In this document: piece by piece, positions 45,221-57,987 of the stretch | Position numbering within the stretch: the stretch's first letter is position 1 | How the letters are laid out: every line of letters starts with the position of its first letter | Assembly (NCBI RefSeq): GCF_001183865.1 | Contig: NZ_CP012020.1 | Coordinates: 1,302,001 to 1,366,000, forward strand | Direction: 5' to 3' | Source of the DNA: Methylophilus sp. TWE2 | GTDB lineage: Bacteria > Pseudomonadota > Gammaproteobacteria > Burkholderiales > Methylophilaceae | Length of the DNA: 64,000 nucleotides | Position numbers and translations under genes: made by a program | Notes under the pieces: model-generated | The model's database searches: none | What the model saw: the letters and a program-made list of their open reading frames with translations, nothing else | What the model was told of the DNA's origin: nothing

Positions 45221-45483
45221 GTGTGTTGAATACCTGTATTGGTTCAGTGGCAGCCGTTTGCACAACGCTTGCATTCGTGCCACAAGTCATCCAGTCCTGG
45301 CGGACACGGGATTTAAGCGGAATTTCCTTGCCCATGTACATGATTTTTACGACGGGGGTGGTGCTTTGGTTTATCTACGGCATCTTGATCCAGGATTGGC
45401 CAGTGATTATTGCAAATGCAGTCACGGCGATTCTGGCCAGCACAGTTCTTTTATTAAAATTGAAATCTATATTTATAATTTAA
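45217..45483 (+). CDS. SemiSWEET sugar transporter-like PQ-loop protein
   Basis: 88 residues with three membrane segments, the SemiSWEET triple-helix unit; the protein acts as a dimer. The PQ motif is in [22 protein letters not shown]. Known members move sucrose or glucose; substrate here is unknown. It overlaps the uvrB stop by four bases (ATGA), an unusual coupling. The end is followed by 80 bases before galU. Confidence 0.85.
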   Translation: MSVLNTCIGSVAAVCTTLAFVPQVIQSWRTRDLSGISLPMYMIFTTGVVLWFIYGILIQDWPVIIANAVTAILASTVLLLKLKSIFII

Positions 45484-45566
45484 GTCAGATGACTATCGAT
45501 TGATATTTTAGTTATATGACTGCCCGCATATTTTTTATAATTACTTTTGATTTTTAGGATACGACC

Positions 45567-46436
45567 ATGAAAAAAATTACAAAAGCAGTCTTCCCTGTTG
45601 CAGGTCTCGGTACGCGTTTTCTACCAGCGACCAAAGCCAGTCCCAAGGAAATGCTGCCTGTCGTGGATAAACCGCTGATTCAATATGCGGCTGAAGAAGC
45701 CATTGCTGCTGGCGCGACCGAGCTGATTTTTATCACAGGCCGAAATAAACGTTCGATTGCCGACCATTTTGACAAAGCCTATGAACTGGAAGCCGAACTC
45801 GAAGCGGCTGGCAAACAAAAGCTGCTGGACATCGTGCACAGTATTTTGCCTAAAGGTGTGAGCTGCGTGTTTATCCGCCAGTCACAAGCCTTGGGTTTGG
45901 GTCATGCAGTGTTATGCGCCAAACCAGTGGTGGGTGATGAACCATTTGCCGTGTTGCTGGCGGATGACCTGTTGTGCGGCGATGTTTCCATCACCAAGCA
46001 AATGGTTGATGTGTATGATCAACATCAGTGCTCTATCCTGGGAATTGAAACAGTGGCTCCTGAAGAAACCAGCAGTTATGGGGTGGTAGATGCCATTGCT
46101 GAAACGGATGACCTGCTTGAAGTTAAGGGCATGGTGGAAAAACCAAAACCGGAAGAGGCGCCTTCTAACCTGGCAGTGGTAGGCCGATATGTGCTGAGTC
46201 CACGTATTTTTGATTGCCTGGAACATGTCAAACCAGGCAAGGGCGGCGAGATTCAACTCACTGACGGTATTTCCGCCCTCATGCAATATGAAAAGGTAAA
46301 AGCCTATCGTTACAAAGGTAAGCGTTATGATTGCGGCAGCAAGCTGGGCTTTATGCAGGCAAACGTTGAGCTGGCGCTGCGACACCCGGAAATTGCCGAT
46401 AGTTTTAAAGCCTACCTGAAAACACTCAACTTCTAA
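45567..46436 (+). CDS. galU: UTP-glucose-1-phosphate uridylyltransferase
   Basis: 289 residues. The nucleotidyltransferase head [20 protein letters not shown] and [12 protein letters not shown] are diagnostic of GalU. It forms UDP-glucose from UTP and glucose-1-phosphate for exopolysaccharide, LPS and galactose metabolism. [15 protein letters not shown] ([14 protein letters not shown]) and [14 protein letters not shown] are the later substrate loops. A ribosome site (AGGA) precedes the ATG. hpt starts five bases after its stop, so the two are probably co-transcribed. Confidence 0.96.
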   Translation: MKKITKAVFPVAGLGTRFLPATKASPKEMLPVVDKPLIQYAAEEAIAAGATELIFITGRNKRSIADHFDKAYELEAELEAAGKQKLLDIVHSILPKGVSCVFIRQSQALGLGHAVLCAKPVVGDEPFAVLLADDLLCGDVSITKQMVDVYDQHQCSILGIETVAPEETSSYGVVDAIAETDDLLEVKGMVEKPKPEEAPSNLAVVGRYVLSPRIFDCLEHVKPGKGGEIQLTDGISALMQYEKVKAYRYKGKRYDCGSKLGFMQANVELALRHPEIADSFKAYLKTLNF

Positions 46437-46441
46437 TCCTT

Positions 46442-46987
46442 ATGACAGCACCCCAGAACCAGGCGCCATCATTCTGGATGGCGCATTCTGATGTTGTGTT
46501 TACAGCATCGGAAGTCAATTCCGCCATCGACCGCATGGCTATCCAATTGCAACAAAGCGTGAGTGCAGAATCTGTGGTGCTGTTATGCGTCATGCGTGGC
46601 GGGCTATATCTGGCGGGACAGCTGATGAGCCGCTTGTCGTTACCAGCCCGGCTTGATTATTTGCAAGCCAACCGTTACCAGGGAACAGCGGGTCATGAAA
46701 TTGTCTGGAGCAAACAGCCTGAGCTGGACCTTGCCGGGCAAACAGTGATTGTGCTTGATGATATTCTCGATGAAGGGATCACCTTGGCGGCTGTCGTGCA
46801 GTATTGCCGTGAAGCGGGTGCCCGCCAAGTTGTGACGGCTGTACTCACGGAAAAAGACAATGGTCTGCAAAAACCCTTACAGGCGGATGTGGTGGGCCTG
46901 ATAGTGCCAAACCGCTACGTATTTGGTTGTGGCATGGACGTATATGGCTGGTGGCGGAACTTGCCAGAAATCCGCGCACTCACCTAG
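46442..46987 (+). CDS. hpt: Hypoxanthine-guanine phosphoribosyltransferase-like protein
   Basis: 181 residues. The PRPP-binding loop is VIVLDDILDEGITLAAV, preceded by LLCVMRGGLYLAGQL. Such proteins (Hpt-like, beta- and gammaproteobacterial) salvage hypoxanthine or guanine to IMP or GMP. It begins five bases after galU and reads in the same direction. The 325 bases after it are non-coding. Confidence 0.88.
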   Translation: MTAPQNQAPSFWMAHSDVVFTASEVNSAIDRMAIQLQQSVSAESVVLLCVMRGGLYLAGQLMSRLSLPARLDYLQANRYQGTAGHEIVWSKQPELDLAGQTVIVLDDILDEGITLAAVVQYCREAGARQVVTAVLTEKDNGLQKPLQADVVGLIVPNRYVFGCGMDVYGWWRNLPEIRALT

Positions 46988-47312
46988 CGCTTCTTAATTA
47001 TCAACTGCCATCACTGCTCACAGCGGGATATCTTAGTCATCATGAGTAGCTATTGCTCTGTCTAAATGTAAGTCTTGCGTGACGGAAAAATACTTTTTTT
47101 CAATATTGCTGCCTGTGTCCCCGATAGTCAGCTATCTCGGATAATGCCAAAATCAATTCCATCGACCTCTGTAAAACGGCAGGATGGCTCCTCAATTTCT
47201 GTGTGCGATCAAATAGCGCCTTACAACGAGATGAAGTGTTAAGTAGATTTATTACAATTGTTTTGCGCAAAACTGCTACTATCCTAAAACATCAAAAAAC
47301 TAAAGGCTGCCA
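46988..47312. other. Non-coding gap between hpt and the BLUF gene
   Basis: 325 AT-rich bases with no credible gene, no terminator and no repeat that I can see. It should contain the BLUF promoter near its right end. Confidence 0.6.
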
Positions 47313-47699
47313 ATGAAATTTGTTTTGTACACAAGTGTTCTGAACCAGGAGCATTATGACGTGATGGCTGTCCCCGCTATTGTCAGAACGGCCAGAACAG
47401 AGAATAGTATTCATGGCATTACAGGGGTGTTGTTATTTGACGGGCTCAATTTCACCCAGTACTTTGAAGGGCAGGAAGAAGCTGTTGATGTGCTATGGCA
47501 TAACATTCAGCGAGATAAACGCCACAAAAACATCATTGTGGTACTGACGGGTCATCAGGAAGGCAGGTTATATGATGACTGGGGAATGGGCTACATTGAT
47601 ATAAGTGACAATGAGATTGATATTGAAAGCTGCATCTCCGCCGCTGATTTTTCAGTCGATATCTTTAAGCAAACGATCAGCCGTCTGGATGTCGAGTAA
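47313..47699 (+). CDS. Stand-alone BLUF blue-light photoreceptor
   Basis: 128 residues, one BLUF domain (about 1-98) plus a short helical tail. FAD-contacting residues are present: Tyr6 (VLYTS), Asn31 (NSIHGITGVLLF), Gln49 (FTQYFEG), Trp90 and Met92 (DDWGMGY), the Tyr-Gln-Trp set of AppA/PixD. Short BLUF proteins signal by protein-protein contact. It has no output domain, so a partner must exist. It is an isolated gene. tRNA-Ser lies downstream on the opposite strand. Confidence 0.92.
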   Translation: MKFVLYTSVLNQEHYDVMAVPAIVRTARTENSIHGITGVLLFDGLNFTQYFEGQEEAVDVLWHNIQRDKRHKNIIVVLTGHQEGRLYDDWGMGYIDISDNEIDIESCISAADFSVDIFKQTISRLDVE

Positions 47700-47768
47700 T
47701 TGGCTGCGCTTCATTGCTTGTGTATTTAAACAGAAGCTTAATCCAAGATTTGACTACTTTTTGATGTC

Positions 47769-47859
47769 TGGCGGAGAAGGGGGGATTCGAACCCCCGATA
47801 CGCTTTCACGTATGCCTGATTTCGAGTCAGGTACATTCAACCAGCTCTGCCACTTCTCC
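47769..47859 (-). tRNA. tRNA-Ser (CGA)
   Basis: 91 bases with encoded CCA. Acceptor GGAGAAG/CTTCTCC, anticodon stem-loop CCTGACTCGAAATCAGG (anticodon CGA), a long variable arm (TACGTGAAAGCGTA) and T loop GGTTCGAATCC define a class II serine tRNA. Confidence 0.96.
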
Positions 47860-47959
47860 TGATGCTGTCTTGCGCCGGTAAACACAAGCTTAGACAAGGG
47901 CGCTAGTCTACACTGTGGCGCCTATGCCATTCAACAAAAATCTATCTCGATTGGCGTGA

Positions 47960-49345
47960 TTACAGTGGTAGCCTGATTTCAACCACCAGGCCTGTAGCGG
48001 GCAGTGGCTTGTTGCTTAATGATAGCTTGCCGCCATGTTTTTCAACAATCATACGCGCAATTGAAAGACCCAGCCCGGTACCACCTGTCTGGCGCGAGCG
48101 CGAGTCTTCTACCCTGCGGAATGGTTCTAGTACGTTGCTAAGTTCCTGCTCAGGGATGCCAGGGCCATCGTCGGAAATGATGCAAATGACGTGTTCGCCC
48201 TCAGTGTAGAGAGAGAGCTTGGGTGTTTTCGCATACGCGGTGGCGTTATTCAGTAAATTGGTCAGGCAACGAGTGAGTAAGTGTGCAGAGCCCCATATCG
48301 TGATTGATTGCGTGGATAATTGGCTGTCGATGGTAACCCCGGCTTCTTCAAAATCATCACATACAGCCGTTGCCAGCGCTGTCATGTCAATTTTGCTTTT
48401 GTGGATGTTCTCGCCACATAACCTGGCAAAGTCCAGGCCCTCACGGACCATTTCCTGTGTGGCAGTCAGGTCTTTGATCAGGCCTTGCTTGAGTTCCTGG
48501 TCTTTGACTTTTTCCAGCCTTAACCGTAAACGGGTAAGGGGGGTTTGCAGGTCGTGCGCAATCGCACCGAGAATAAAACCTCGCTCCTGGATATGCTTGA
48601 GGATGCTGCGTTGCATTTCGTTAAAGGCTTTAGCAGCATGGCGTACTTCGGTTGAGCCTTCATTTTCTGCTAAAGGCGGATGCTCAATGTTATGGGCCAG
48701 TTGCAGCGCCGCATTTGCCAGTTTGCGCAAGGGCTGGGTTGCAACATAAGCCACCGCCCAGATAATGCTGATCAGTCCAAGCAATGCGAGCAAGATAGCC
48801 ATTGGGTTACGTTCGTGTGGCGGTCCGCCTGGCGGACGATGGCTTCCATAATGCACTTCAATCAATATGGGCGTGTTGTCTTCTAAATGCGTATAGATTG
48901 CCAGGCACTGACCGTGAGGGCGTGGAGGCGGCGGGCTCCCAAACGCAGAAGGGGGTGGCGGTGGCGGACCTCTGCGTGGTGCGCAATGGCTGGGTTTCGA
49001 CAGGCTGATCAAATCGGCGACTTCTGGCACCAACAGGTTGTTGAGGTTGGCGAGTTCTGCTGGTAGCACAGGCGCATTTTGTGGTGGTTGTACGCCGATG
49101 GTGACATGACTGCCCATGCGCTTGAATACGTCTTGTATCTCAGCACGTTTTTCGGGGACGGTCGCTTCCAGAATGCGGATCATGCTTTCAATACGGTCAA
49201 AGGCAAACTGGTCACGCATGCGTGTTTCGTTCTCGCGGAAATCGCGTTGTCCCAACATGCTGACCACGGTAGCTGTCAGCAGGATACCGATGATGGCAAT
49301 GAGGAAAATGCGGACCGACATTGCGCCCAATAATTTTTTAATCAT
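47960..49345 (-). CDS. Sensor histidine kinase with proline-rich periplasmic domain
   Basis: 461 residues. Membrane segments at about 11-31 and 182-204 enclose a ~150-residue periplasmic domain, followed by HAMP (205-258), the H-box AIAHDLQTPLTRLR (His264), N-box LTNLLNNATAYA, G1 DDGPGIPEQEL and G2 GGTGLGLSIA. The periplasmic part has PPPPPP and PPPPRP runs between Cys121 and Cys147, unlike ordinary sensors. EnvZ/CpxA-like kinase architecture. It starts nine bases after the response regulator gene, which comes first. Confidence 0.9.
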   Translation of the reverse strand: MIKKLLGAMSVRIFLIAIIGILLTATVVSMLGQRDFRENETRMRDQFAFDRIESMIRILEATVPEKRAEIQDVFKRMGSHVTIGVQPPQNAPVLPAELANLNNLLVPEVADLISLSKPSHCAPRRGPPPPPPSAFGSPPPPRPHGQCLAIYTHLEDNTPILIEVHYGSHRPPGGPPHERNPMAILLALLGLISIIWAVAYVATQPLRKLANAALQLAHNIEHPPLAENEGSTEVRHAAKAFNEMQRSILKHIQERGFILGAIAHDLQTPLTRLRLRLEKVKDQELKQGLIKDLTATQEMVREGLDFARLCGENIHKSKIDMTALATAVCDDFEEAGVTIDSQLSTQSITIWGSAHLLTRCLTNLLNNATAYAKTPKLSLYTEGEHVICIISDDGPGIPEQELSNVLEPFRRVEDSRSRQTGGTGLGLSIARMIVEKHGGKLSLSNKPLPATGLVVEIRLPL

Positions 49346-49354
49346 GGATTGCTC

Positions 49355-50125
49355 TTATTTAAGGTAGCGGACATCCGCGGTGAGTAAATAACCTTCATTG
49401 CGCAATGTTTTGATCATGGATGGATTCTTAGTATCCACTTCAAGTTTCTGTCTTAATCTGCTGATTTGTAAGTCTATTGACCTGTCAAATGGTCCGGCTT
49501 CACGTCCATGCATTTCTTCCATCAGTTGATCACGGCTCAAGGTGCGGTTGGCGTGTAACAACATGAAGCGCAGGAATTTAAACTCGGCATTGGAGAGTGG
49601 TATGCTGGTATTGCTCTGGTCTATCAATGTGCGGTTTTGGATATCCAGTTTCCACTCGTTAAACTCAATGACACGCAGAATGCCACTGTCAACCGCCTCA
49701 TCATTGGCTTTTTTGCCAGCTTGATAGTCTGATTGCATCCGAGAGCGGCGAATCACACTGCGGATGCGGGACAAGAGTTCCAAGGGTTCAAATGGTTTGG
49801 CTACGTAGTCATCAGCCCCAGTTTCCAGGCCCATGATGGTATCCAGGGAGCTGGTGCGTGCTGTCAACATGATAATGGGCAAAAGGCGATACTTGGGAGA
49901 TTCACGCAGCTCTCGACACAATTCTATGCCGTTACGTTGCGGCATATTGATATCGAGAATGATCACATCTGGTGTTTGTTGCTGCAAGGCAAGCCACATT
50001 TGTGCATGATTGGCTGCCTGATGGGTGGTCAGCTGATTGTCTTGCAGAAAGTCACACAACAGCTCACGAATCGCATCATCGTCATCTACCACCAGTACAT
50101 GTGTCTCGGAATGGCCGTCATTCAT
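49355..50125 (-). CDS. OmpR-family response regulator
   Basis: 256 residues. Receiver domain with acidic DDDD near 14-17, phosphorylated Asp58 (VIILDINMPQRNG), Thr in MLTART and Lys in VAKPFEPLELL. An OmpR-type winged helix follows (about 150-250: RTLSRDQLMEEMHGREAGPFDRSIDLQISRLRQKL). First gene of a two-gene operon with the histidine kinase. The Spy-like gene upstream on the same strand ends in a terminator, but may be a target. Confidence 0.93.
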   Translation of the reverse strand: MNDGHSETHVLVVDDDDAIRELLCDFLQDNQLTTHQAANHAQMWLALQQQTPDVIILDINMPQRNGIELCRELRESPKYRLLPIIMLTARTSSLDTIMGLETGADDYVAKPFEPLELLSRIRSVIRRSRMQSDYQAGKKANDEAVDSGILRVIEFNEWKLDIQNRTLIDQSNTSIPLSNAEFKFLRFMLLHANRTLSRDQLMEEMHGREAGPFDRSIDLQISRLRQKLEVDTKNPSMIKTLRNEGYLLTADVRYLK

Positions 50126-50160
50126 AAAAATCTCTGGCTTTAAATTGAGTATTTGAGCAC

Positions 50161-50190
50161 AAAAACCGGCCGTTGTGGCCGGTTGTATTT
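50161..50190 (-). terminator. Rho-independent terminator after the Spy-like gene
   Basis: On the minus strand AACCGGCC-ACAAC-GGCCGGTT is followed by TTTTTG, separating the Spy-like gene from the regulator-kinase operon. Confidence 0.88.
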
Positions 50191-50207
50191 ATCAAACCAA
50201 TCGTGGT

Positions 50208-50657
50208 TTATTCGTGATGTGGTTTGTCATGATGGGAATGCTGGGGAAATGCATTTTCATCAAAGGCTTTTTTCTGCGCATCGTTCAATTGTGCATAGAA
50301 AGTACGAATCGCTTTGGCTCGCTCAGCTTGACGCAAATCACGCTCTTTATCCCAAGCTTCCATTTTATCCAGGCGTTGCAGGGTATTGAGTTTATTCAGC
50401 TCTGCAACGTCAGGATGTTCAGCTTTATCCTGAGGTTTGATTTGTGCCTGATAAGTCTTCCAGGCCGCTTCCTGTGCGTTGCTTAATTGCAAAATCGTGT
50501 GCAATTTGTCCTGGTGTTTTTCAAAATGCTCCAGGCGGTGTTCCTGCCATTTTGCATGATCAAATTTGCCTTTACCGCAACCCTGACCATGTTCAGCAAA
50601 AGCGGTGCCACACACCAATACCAGAAGTCCTGCCAATGCCAGTTTTTTCAGTTTCAT
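50208..50657 (-). CDS. Spy/CpxP-like periplasmic protein
   Basis: 149 residues from the ATG at 50657, which has an AAAGGAA site; an ATG five codons upstream does not fit better. A signal peptide (KKLALAGLLVLVCGTAFA) is followed by a helical, charged mature chain with TILQLSNAQEAAWKTYQ and FYAQLNDAQKKAFDE, like the two LTxxQ-type motifs of the Spy/CpxP family (changed to LSNAQ and LNDAQ). His-rich at both ends (EHGQGCGKGKFDH, HSHHDKPHHE), so metal binding is possible. Probable periplasmic chaperone or stress protein. Confidence 0.8.
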   Translation of the reverse strand: MKLKKLALAGLLVLVCGTAFAEHGQGCGKGKFDHAKWQEHRLEHFEKHQDKLHTILQLSNAQEAAWKTYQAQIKPQDKAEHPDVAELNKLNTLQRLDKMEAWDKERDLRQAERAKAIRTFYAQLNDAQKKAFDENAFPQHSHHDKPHHE

Positions 50658-50776
50658 GATGTTTCCTTTCAATCATCATTGCAACATTGCAATGGTGACA
50701 TTAAAACACCCGAATGTATCGGGTGTTTGTCTGATCGTGCTGGCTGTGTATCGGAATGTATCGCTGATTAGGGAGA

Positions 50777-52372
50777 TTATGCGATGCCTTGGCTGGCCAA
50801 GTAATCCTCGTAGTTACCAGTAAAGTCGACAATGCCGTCGGCCTTGATTTCAATAATACGCGTGGCGATCGAGCTGACGAATTCACGGTCGTGGCTGACA
50901 AAAAACAACGTCCCTTTGTATTTATCCAACGCGGTGTTTAGCGCTTCGATAGACTCCATATCCATGTGGTTAGTTGGTTCATCCATCAACAATACATTGG
51001 TTTTAGCCAGCATCAGTTTGCCATAGAGCATGCGGCCTTTTTCACCACCGGAGAGGACTTTGACGGACTTCTTGGTCGCTTCCGTCGGGAACAGCAAACG
51101 GCCCAACATACTGCGCACAGTATTGTCATCATCCCCTTGCTGGCGCTGCGCGGTCATCCACTCGAACAGGTCTTCACCTTTTTCAAACTCGTATTCATGG
51201 TCTTGCGCAAAATAGCCAAGCTTGGCTTTTTCTGCCCATTTCACTTCGCCATGCTTAGGTTGCAAATCACCAGCTAAGCAGCGCAGGAAGGTTGTTTTAC
51301 CGATACCGTTTTCACCAATAATGGCGACTTTTTCACCGGCTTCGAAAATCATTTCGACATTGTTGAATAGTGGTTTATCAAAACCGTGACCCAGTTTTTT
51401 GAGTTCTACGGCGTTACGGTGCAGCTTTTCCCTGTCGTCAAATTCAAAGCGGATAAATGGATACTGGCGGCTAGAAGGTTTAAATTCTTCAACCTTGATT
51501 TTTTCGATCTGCTTGGCACGGCTGGTGGCCTGCTTGGCTTTAGAGGCGTTGGCAGAGAAACGGCGTACAAAGTCCTGCAAGTCGGCAATCTGTTGCTTGG
51601 CCTTGGCGTTATCCTTGGCTTGCTGGTTACGGGCTGCAATGCTCGCTTCCATGTAGTCGTCATAGTTGCCAGGGTAGGATGTAATTTTGCCGTAATCCAT
51701 GTCGCAGGTATGCGTACAGACCTGATTCAGGAAGTGGCGGTCATGCGAAATGATGACCATGGTGCAGTCACGATTATTGACTACGTCTTCCAGCCAGCGG
51801 ATGGTATTGATATCGAGGTTGTTGGTCGGTTCATCTAGCAATAACACGTCTGGATTGGCAAACAAGGCCTGCACCAGCAATACGCGCAGCTTCCAGCCAG
51901 GCGCTACAGCGCTCATGAGGCCGTTATGCTGCTCGATAGGAATACCGACGCCAAGTAACAGCTCGCCTGCACGCGCTTCGGCAGTGTAACCATCATACTC
52001 GGCAAACACGCCTTCAAGCTCTGCTGCACGCATGTAGTCATCTTCAGTGGCTTCGAGGTTGGCATAAATGGCATCGCGCTCTTTCATCGCATTCCACATT
52101 TGCTCGTGACCCATCATGACCACGTCCAGCACACGCTGGTCTTCGTAAGCAAACTGGTCCTGTTTCAGGAAGGCCATACGCTCGTTAGGGTCCAGACTGA
52201 CGTTACCGCTAGTAGGCTCGAGTACGCCTGCCAGAATCTTCATGAATGTGGATTTGCCACACCCGTTGGCGCCAATCAAGCCATAACGGTTACCGTCACC
52301 AAACTTGACAGACACGTTTTCAAACAGGGGCTTAGAGCCAAACTGCATGGTGATATTGTTTGCAATTAACAT
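50777..52372 (-). CDS. ybiT: ABC-F ATPase, YbiT type
   Basis: 531 residues from the ATG at 52372, which fits the E. coli YbiT start and has AAGG before it. Two ABC cassettes: Walker [10 protein letters not shown] and GENGIGKTT, signature and Walker B in each half ([22 protein letters not shown]). ABC-F proteins act in trans on the ribosome as translation factors; no membrane part is present. A YbiT ortholog by its [17 protein letters not shown] opening and [12 protein letters not shown] middle region. Isolated gene. Confidence 0.94.
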   Translation of the reverse strand: MLIANNITMQFGSKPLFENVSVKFGDGNRYGLIGANGCGKSTFMKILAGVLEPTSGNVSLDPNERMAFLKQDQFAYEDQRVLDVVMMGHEQMWNAMKERDAIYANLEATEDDYMRAAELEGVFAEYDGYTAEARAGELLLGVGIPIEQHNGLMSAVAPGWKLRVLLVQALFANPDVLLLDEPTNNLDINTIRWLEDVVNNRDCTMVIISHDRHFLNQVCTHTCDMDYGKITSYPGNYDDYMEASIAARNQQAKDNAKAKQQIADLQDFVRRFSANASKAKQATSRAKQIEKIKVEEFKPSSRQYPFIRFEFDDREKLHRNAVELKKLGHGFDKPLFNNVEMIFEAGEKVAIIGENGIGKTTFLRCLAGDLQPKHGEVKWAEKAKLGYFAQDHEYEFEKGEDLFEWMTAQRQQGDDDNTVRSMLGRLLFPTEATKKSVKVLSGGEKGRMLYGKLMLAKTNVLLMDEPTNHMDMESIEALNTALDKYKGTLFFVSHDREFVSSIATRIIEIKADGIVDFTGNYEDYLASQGIA

Positions 52373-52465
52373 GAACAACCTTCTTAAAAGTTTTGCTGCG
52401 CATCAACGCAGGGAAAATATTTCTTAGTAAGCCTGCAAAAGGCCATCATTCATAAGCGGCGATGA

Positions 52466-53068
52466 TTAAAATGTGTTGTAAATCACGACTTCATTCATGG
52501 GTAACTGGCCGCCGCGAGGTTTGGCGGCTTCTAAAGCCTTGCCAACCACGACAAACATGACCGGTACATGATCGGCCGGCAGATTAATCAGTTTTGCCAC
52601 GGCGTCAAAGTCAAAGCCATCCATGGGGCAGGTGTCATATCCCATCTCCTTGGCAGCCAGCATCAGCGTCATGGCAGCCATGCCGCCCGAACGCATACCT
52701 TCATCGCGTTGGGCCTGGTCATGATCAGTGTAATAATCGTGAATAGCCTTGACCAGGTAGTCACTAACCTGTTGCGGTGCATTGACCCAATAACGCGCAG
52801 GATCTTTTTCCCAGGCTTTTAAGTCTGCTGTCAGGATAATCAACAGCGAAGCATCTGTGACTTGGGCCTGGTTCCAGCTCACAGCGCGAATCTGGTGACG
52901 TAACACCGGATCAGTCACGACCACAAAACGCCAGTGCTGAATGTTGAAAGCGGTGGGTGATAGCATCGCCAATGACAACAGTTGCTGTATTTCAGCTTCT
53001 GTCATGCGATGACTGGGATCGTACGCTTTGATCGAACGACGTTCCTGTATGGCTTGTGATACGTTCAT
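52466..53068 (-). CDS. Nitroreductase family protein (FMN-dependent)
   Basis: 200 residues. The opening VSQAIQERRSIKAYDPSHRM and LSPTAFNIQHWRFVVV are the FMN-binding start of NfsB-like nitroreductases; the later DTCPMDGFDFDAVAKLI is family typical. It reduces nitro or quinone-like substrates with NAD(P)H. Reads towards ybiT; greB lies 13 bases upstream on the same strand, so they may share a transcript. Confidence 0.88.
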   Translation of the reverse strand: MNVSQAIQERRSIKAYDPSHRMTEAEIQQLLSLAMLSPTAFNIQHWRFVVVTDPVLRHQIRAVSWNQAQVTDASLLIILTADLKAWEKDPARYWVNAPQQVSDYLVKAIHDYYTDHDQAQRDEGMRSGGMAAMTLMLAAKEMGYDTCPMDGFDFDAVAKLINLPADHVPVMFVVVGKALEAAKPRGGQLPMNEVVIYNTF

Positions 53069-53080
53069 GATGCCTTTAAT

Positions 53081-53578
53081 TCAATACTCAATGGTTAAAA
53101 TGTTCAGCTGCATTGCCCCAGCCGGTCGTTGCCATAGTGTGCTGTCGCCAACTTTACGGCCTAGCAATGCTTTAGCCAGTGGGGAGACATAACTGACTTT
53201 ATGTTGCGCGATGTCGGCTTCGTCTTCCCCGACAATTTTGAACGACTGTTGTTCGCCTTCTTCGTCCTCGACAGTGACTGTCGCGCCAAAGAGCACGGTA
53301 TGACGCGGTTGCTGCGAGGGGTTCACCAACTGGGCCGACTCCAGCCTGGCAATCAGGTAACGCAAGTCGCGGTCTATCTCAGCCAGCTTTTGCTGCGCGT
53401 TAGGGTCTTCCTTGCGCGCGGTAAACTCGTGACGCTGTGTTTCCAGTGTCTTGACAGATTGTTGTAATTGCTGCAAGCCGTCAGGCGTCACATAGTTTGC
53501 ATGCGGGCTGATTGGGCGTTCCGGTAGGTCTGTTCCTGCCAGCTCCAGATCATCCTCTTTTACAAATCCGCGACTCAT
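53081..53578 (-). CDS. greB: Transcription elongation factor GreB
   Basis: 165 residues. The N-terminal coiled coil (about 30-85, with DRDLRYLIARLESAQLV) enters the RNA polymerase secondary channel to rescue backtracked complexes. The C-terminal FKBP-like domain has VTVEDEEGEQQSFKIVGEDEAD and ISPLAKALLGRKVGD-like (VSPLAKALLGRKVGD). The usual GreB start SRGFVKEDDLE matches exactly, so GreB rather than GreA. trpS lies 18 bases upstream in the same direction. Confidence 0.92.
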   Translation of the reverse strand: MSRGFVKEDDLELAGTDLPERPISPHANYVTPDGLQQLQQSVKTLETQRHEFTARKEDPNAQQKLAEIDRDLRYLIARLESAQLVNPSQQPRHTVLFGATVTVEDEEGEQQSFKIVGEDEADIAQHKVSYVSPLAKALLGRKVGDSTLWQRPAGAMQLNILTIEY

Positions 53579-53595
53579 GTTGTGTTTAATTTCGC

Positions 53596-54615
53596 CTAAA
53601 AATAGGTCAGGCCCAAGGCTGCGCGGACCTCACTCATGGTTTGTGCAGCGACTTCGCGTGCTTGCTCGGTGCCTTCGCGCAGCAATTGCAAAATATACCC
53701 TTTGTCACTGGCCAGTTCGGTACGGCGGGTGCGGATAGGTTCCAGCATTTCTTGCAGCACGGCTTCCAGGCGTTTTTTCACAATGCTGTCTGCCAGGCCA
53801 CCGCGGGTATAGTGGGCTTTCAGTTCTGCCACTGCGGCTTTGTCTGTATCAAAGGCATCCAGGTAGGTAAAGGCGATATTTCCTTCAACATGGCCGGGGT
53901 CTTCAATTTTTAAGTGTAGCGGGTCGGTATACACACGTTTTACTGCCTTGGTCACTTCATCCGCAGTTGCGCCGAGATTGATCACGTTCCCCAGTGACTT
54001 ACTCATTTTGGCTTTGCCATCAATGCCAGGCAGGCGGCCTAATTCTGGCACCAGGGCCTTGGTTTCGACCAGGATCTCCTGTTTGGTGCTCGCATTTTTA
54101 TAGGTGCGATTGAAGCGGCGAACGATCTCGTTGGTTTGTTCAATCATGGGGATCTGGTCTTCGCCCACTGGCACCAGTGTTGCTTTAAATGCCGTAATGT
54201 CTGCGGCCTGACTCACCGGATAGGTGAGAAAACCAGCGGGAATATCACGCTCAAAATCACGCAGGCGGATTTCCTCCTTGACGGTCGGGTTACGTTCCAG
54301 GCGCGCCACGGTGACAAGGTTCAGGTAATAAAACGCCAGCTCGGTCAGCTCAGGCACTTGTGACTGGATAAAGATAGTCGACAGTTTGGGGTCTATGCCC
54401 ACCGCCAGGTAATCCAGTGCCACTTCCACCACATTGCGGTGTACCTTGTCGATGTCATCCATATTGTCCGTCAGGGCCTGCGCATCTGCCAGCATCACAT
54501 ATTGCTTGTATTCATGCTGGTATTTGACACGGTTGCGCAAACTGCCGACAAAATGCCCCAGATGCAACGGGCCGGTAGGGCGATCGCCAGTGAGGATGAT
54601 GGATTTTGTGCTCAT
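53596..54615 (-). CDS. trpS: Tryptophanyl-tRNA synthetase
   Basis: 339 residues from the ATG at 54615, which suits the normal start ([20 protein letters not shown]). The HIGH motif is PLHLGH and the KMSKS loop is AKMSKSLGN. Class I synthetase that charges tRNA-Trp. An upstream ATG at 54669 would overlap guaA and extends beyond the family N-terminus. It is 44 bases after guaA and reads the same way. Confidence 0.95.
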   Translation of the reverse strand: MSTKSIILTGDRPTGPLHLGHFVGSLRNRVKYQHEYKQYVMLADAQALTDNMDDIDKVHRNVVEVALDYLAVGIDPKLSTIFIQSQVPELTELAFYYLNLVTVARLERNPTVKEEIRLRDFERDIPAGFLTYPVSQAADITAFKATLVPVGEDQIPMIEQTNEIVRRFNRTYKNASTKQEILVETKALVPELGRLPGIDGKAKMSKSLGNVINLGATADEVTKAVKRVYTDPLHLKIEDPGHVEGNIAFTYLDAFDTDKAAVAELKAHYTRGGLADSIVKKRLEAVLQEMLEPIRTRRTELASDKGYILQLLREGTEQAREVAAQTMSEVRAALGLTYF

Positions 54616-54659
54616 CGTTTTATTCTCTGTGTAAGGTGAGTTCGAATCAAAATTAAAGG

Positions 54660-56267
<1,608 letters not shown>

Positions 56268-56274
56268 GTTTTGT

Positions 56275-56347
56275 TAGCCACAGAGAGCACAGAGGACACA
56301 GAGTCTGAGAGAAGGGATTCTCTGTGAGCTCTGTGTCCTCTGTGGCT
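56275..56347. repeat. Inverted-repeat hairpin between guaB and guaA
   Basis: GCCACAGAG-aGCACAGAGGACACAGAG and its near inverse CTCTGTG-CTCTGTGTCCTCTGTGGC form a long stem with a short centre. The CCACAGAGGACACAGAG unit resembles a common dispersed proteobacterial repeat. It may weaken read-through from guaB into guaA. Confidence 0.75.
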
Positions 56348-56385
56348 TAAATTAAAAATGGAGTCAGTCGCGTTTATCAATACTG

Positions 56386-57855
<1,470 letters not shown>

Positions 57856-57987
57856 TTATCTCCAAAATATAATTATACCGATTTCGTTTTGCCTTGACAA
57901 AGCGTTTTGCATTTTTTCCTGACACTGACGAGTGGTCTGGCATGGTTTATGCATGGTGGTTTTCGAATAAGCGTGTGGACAAATTTG

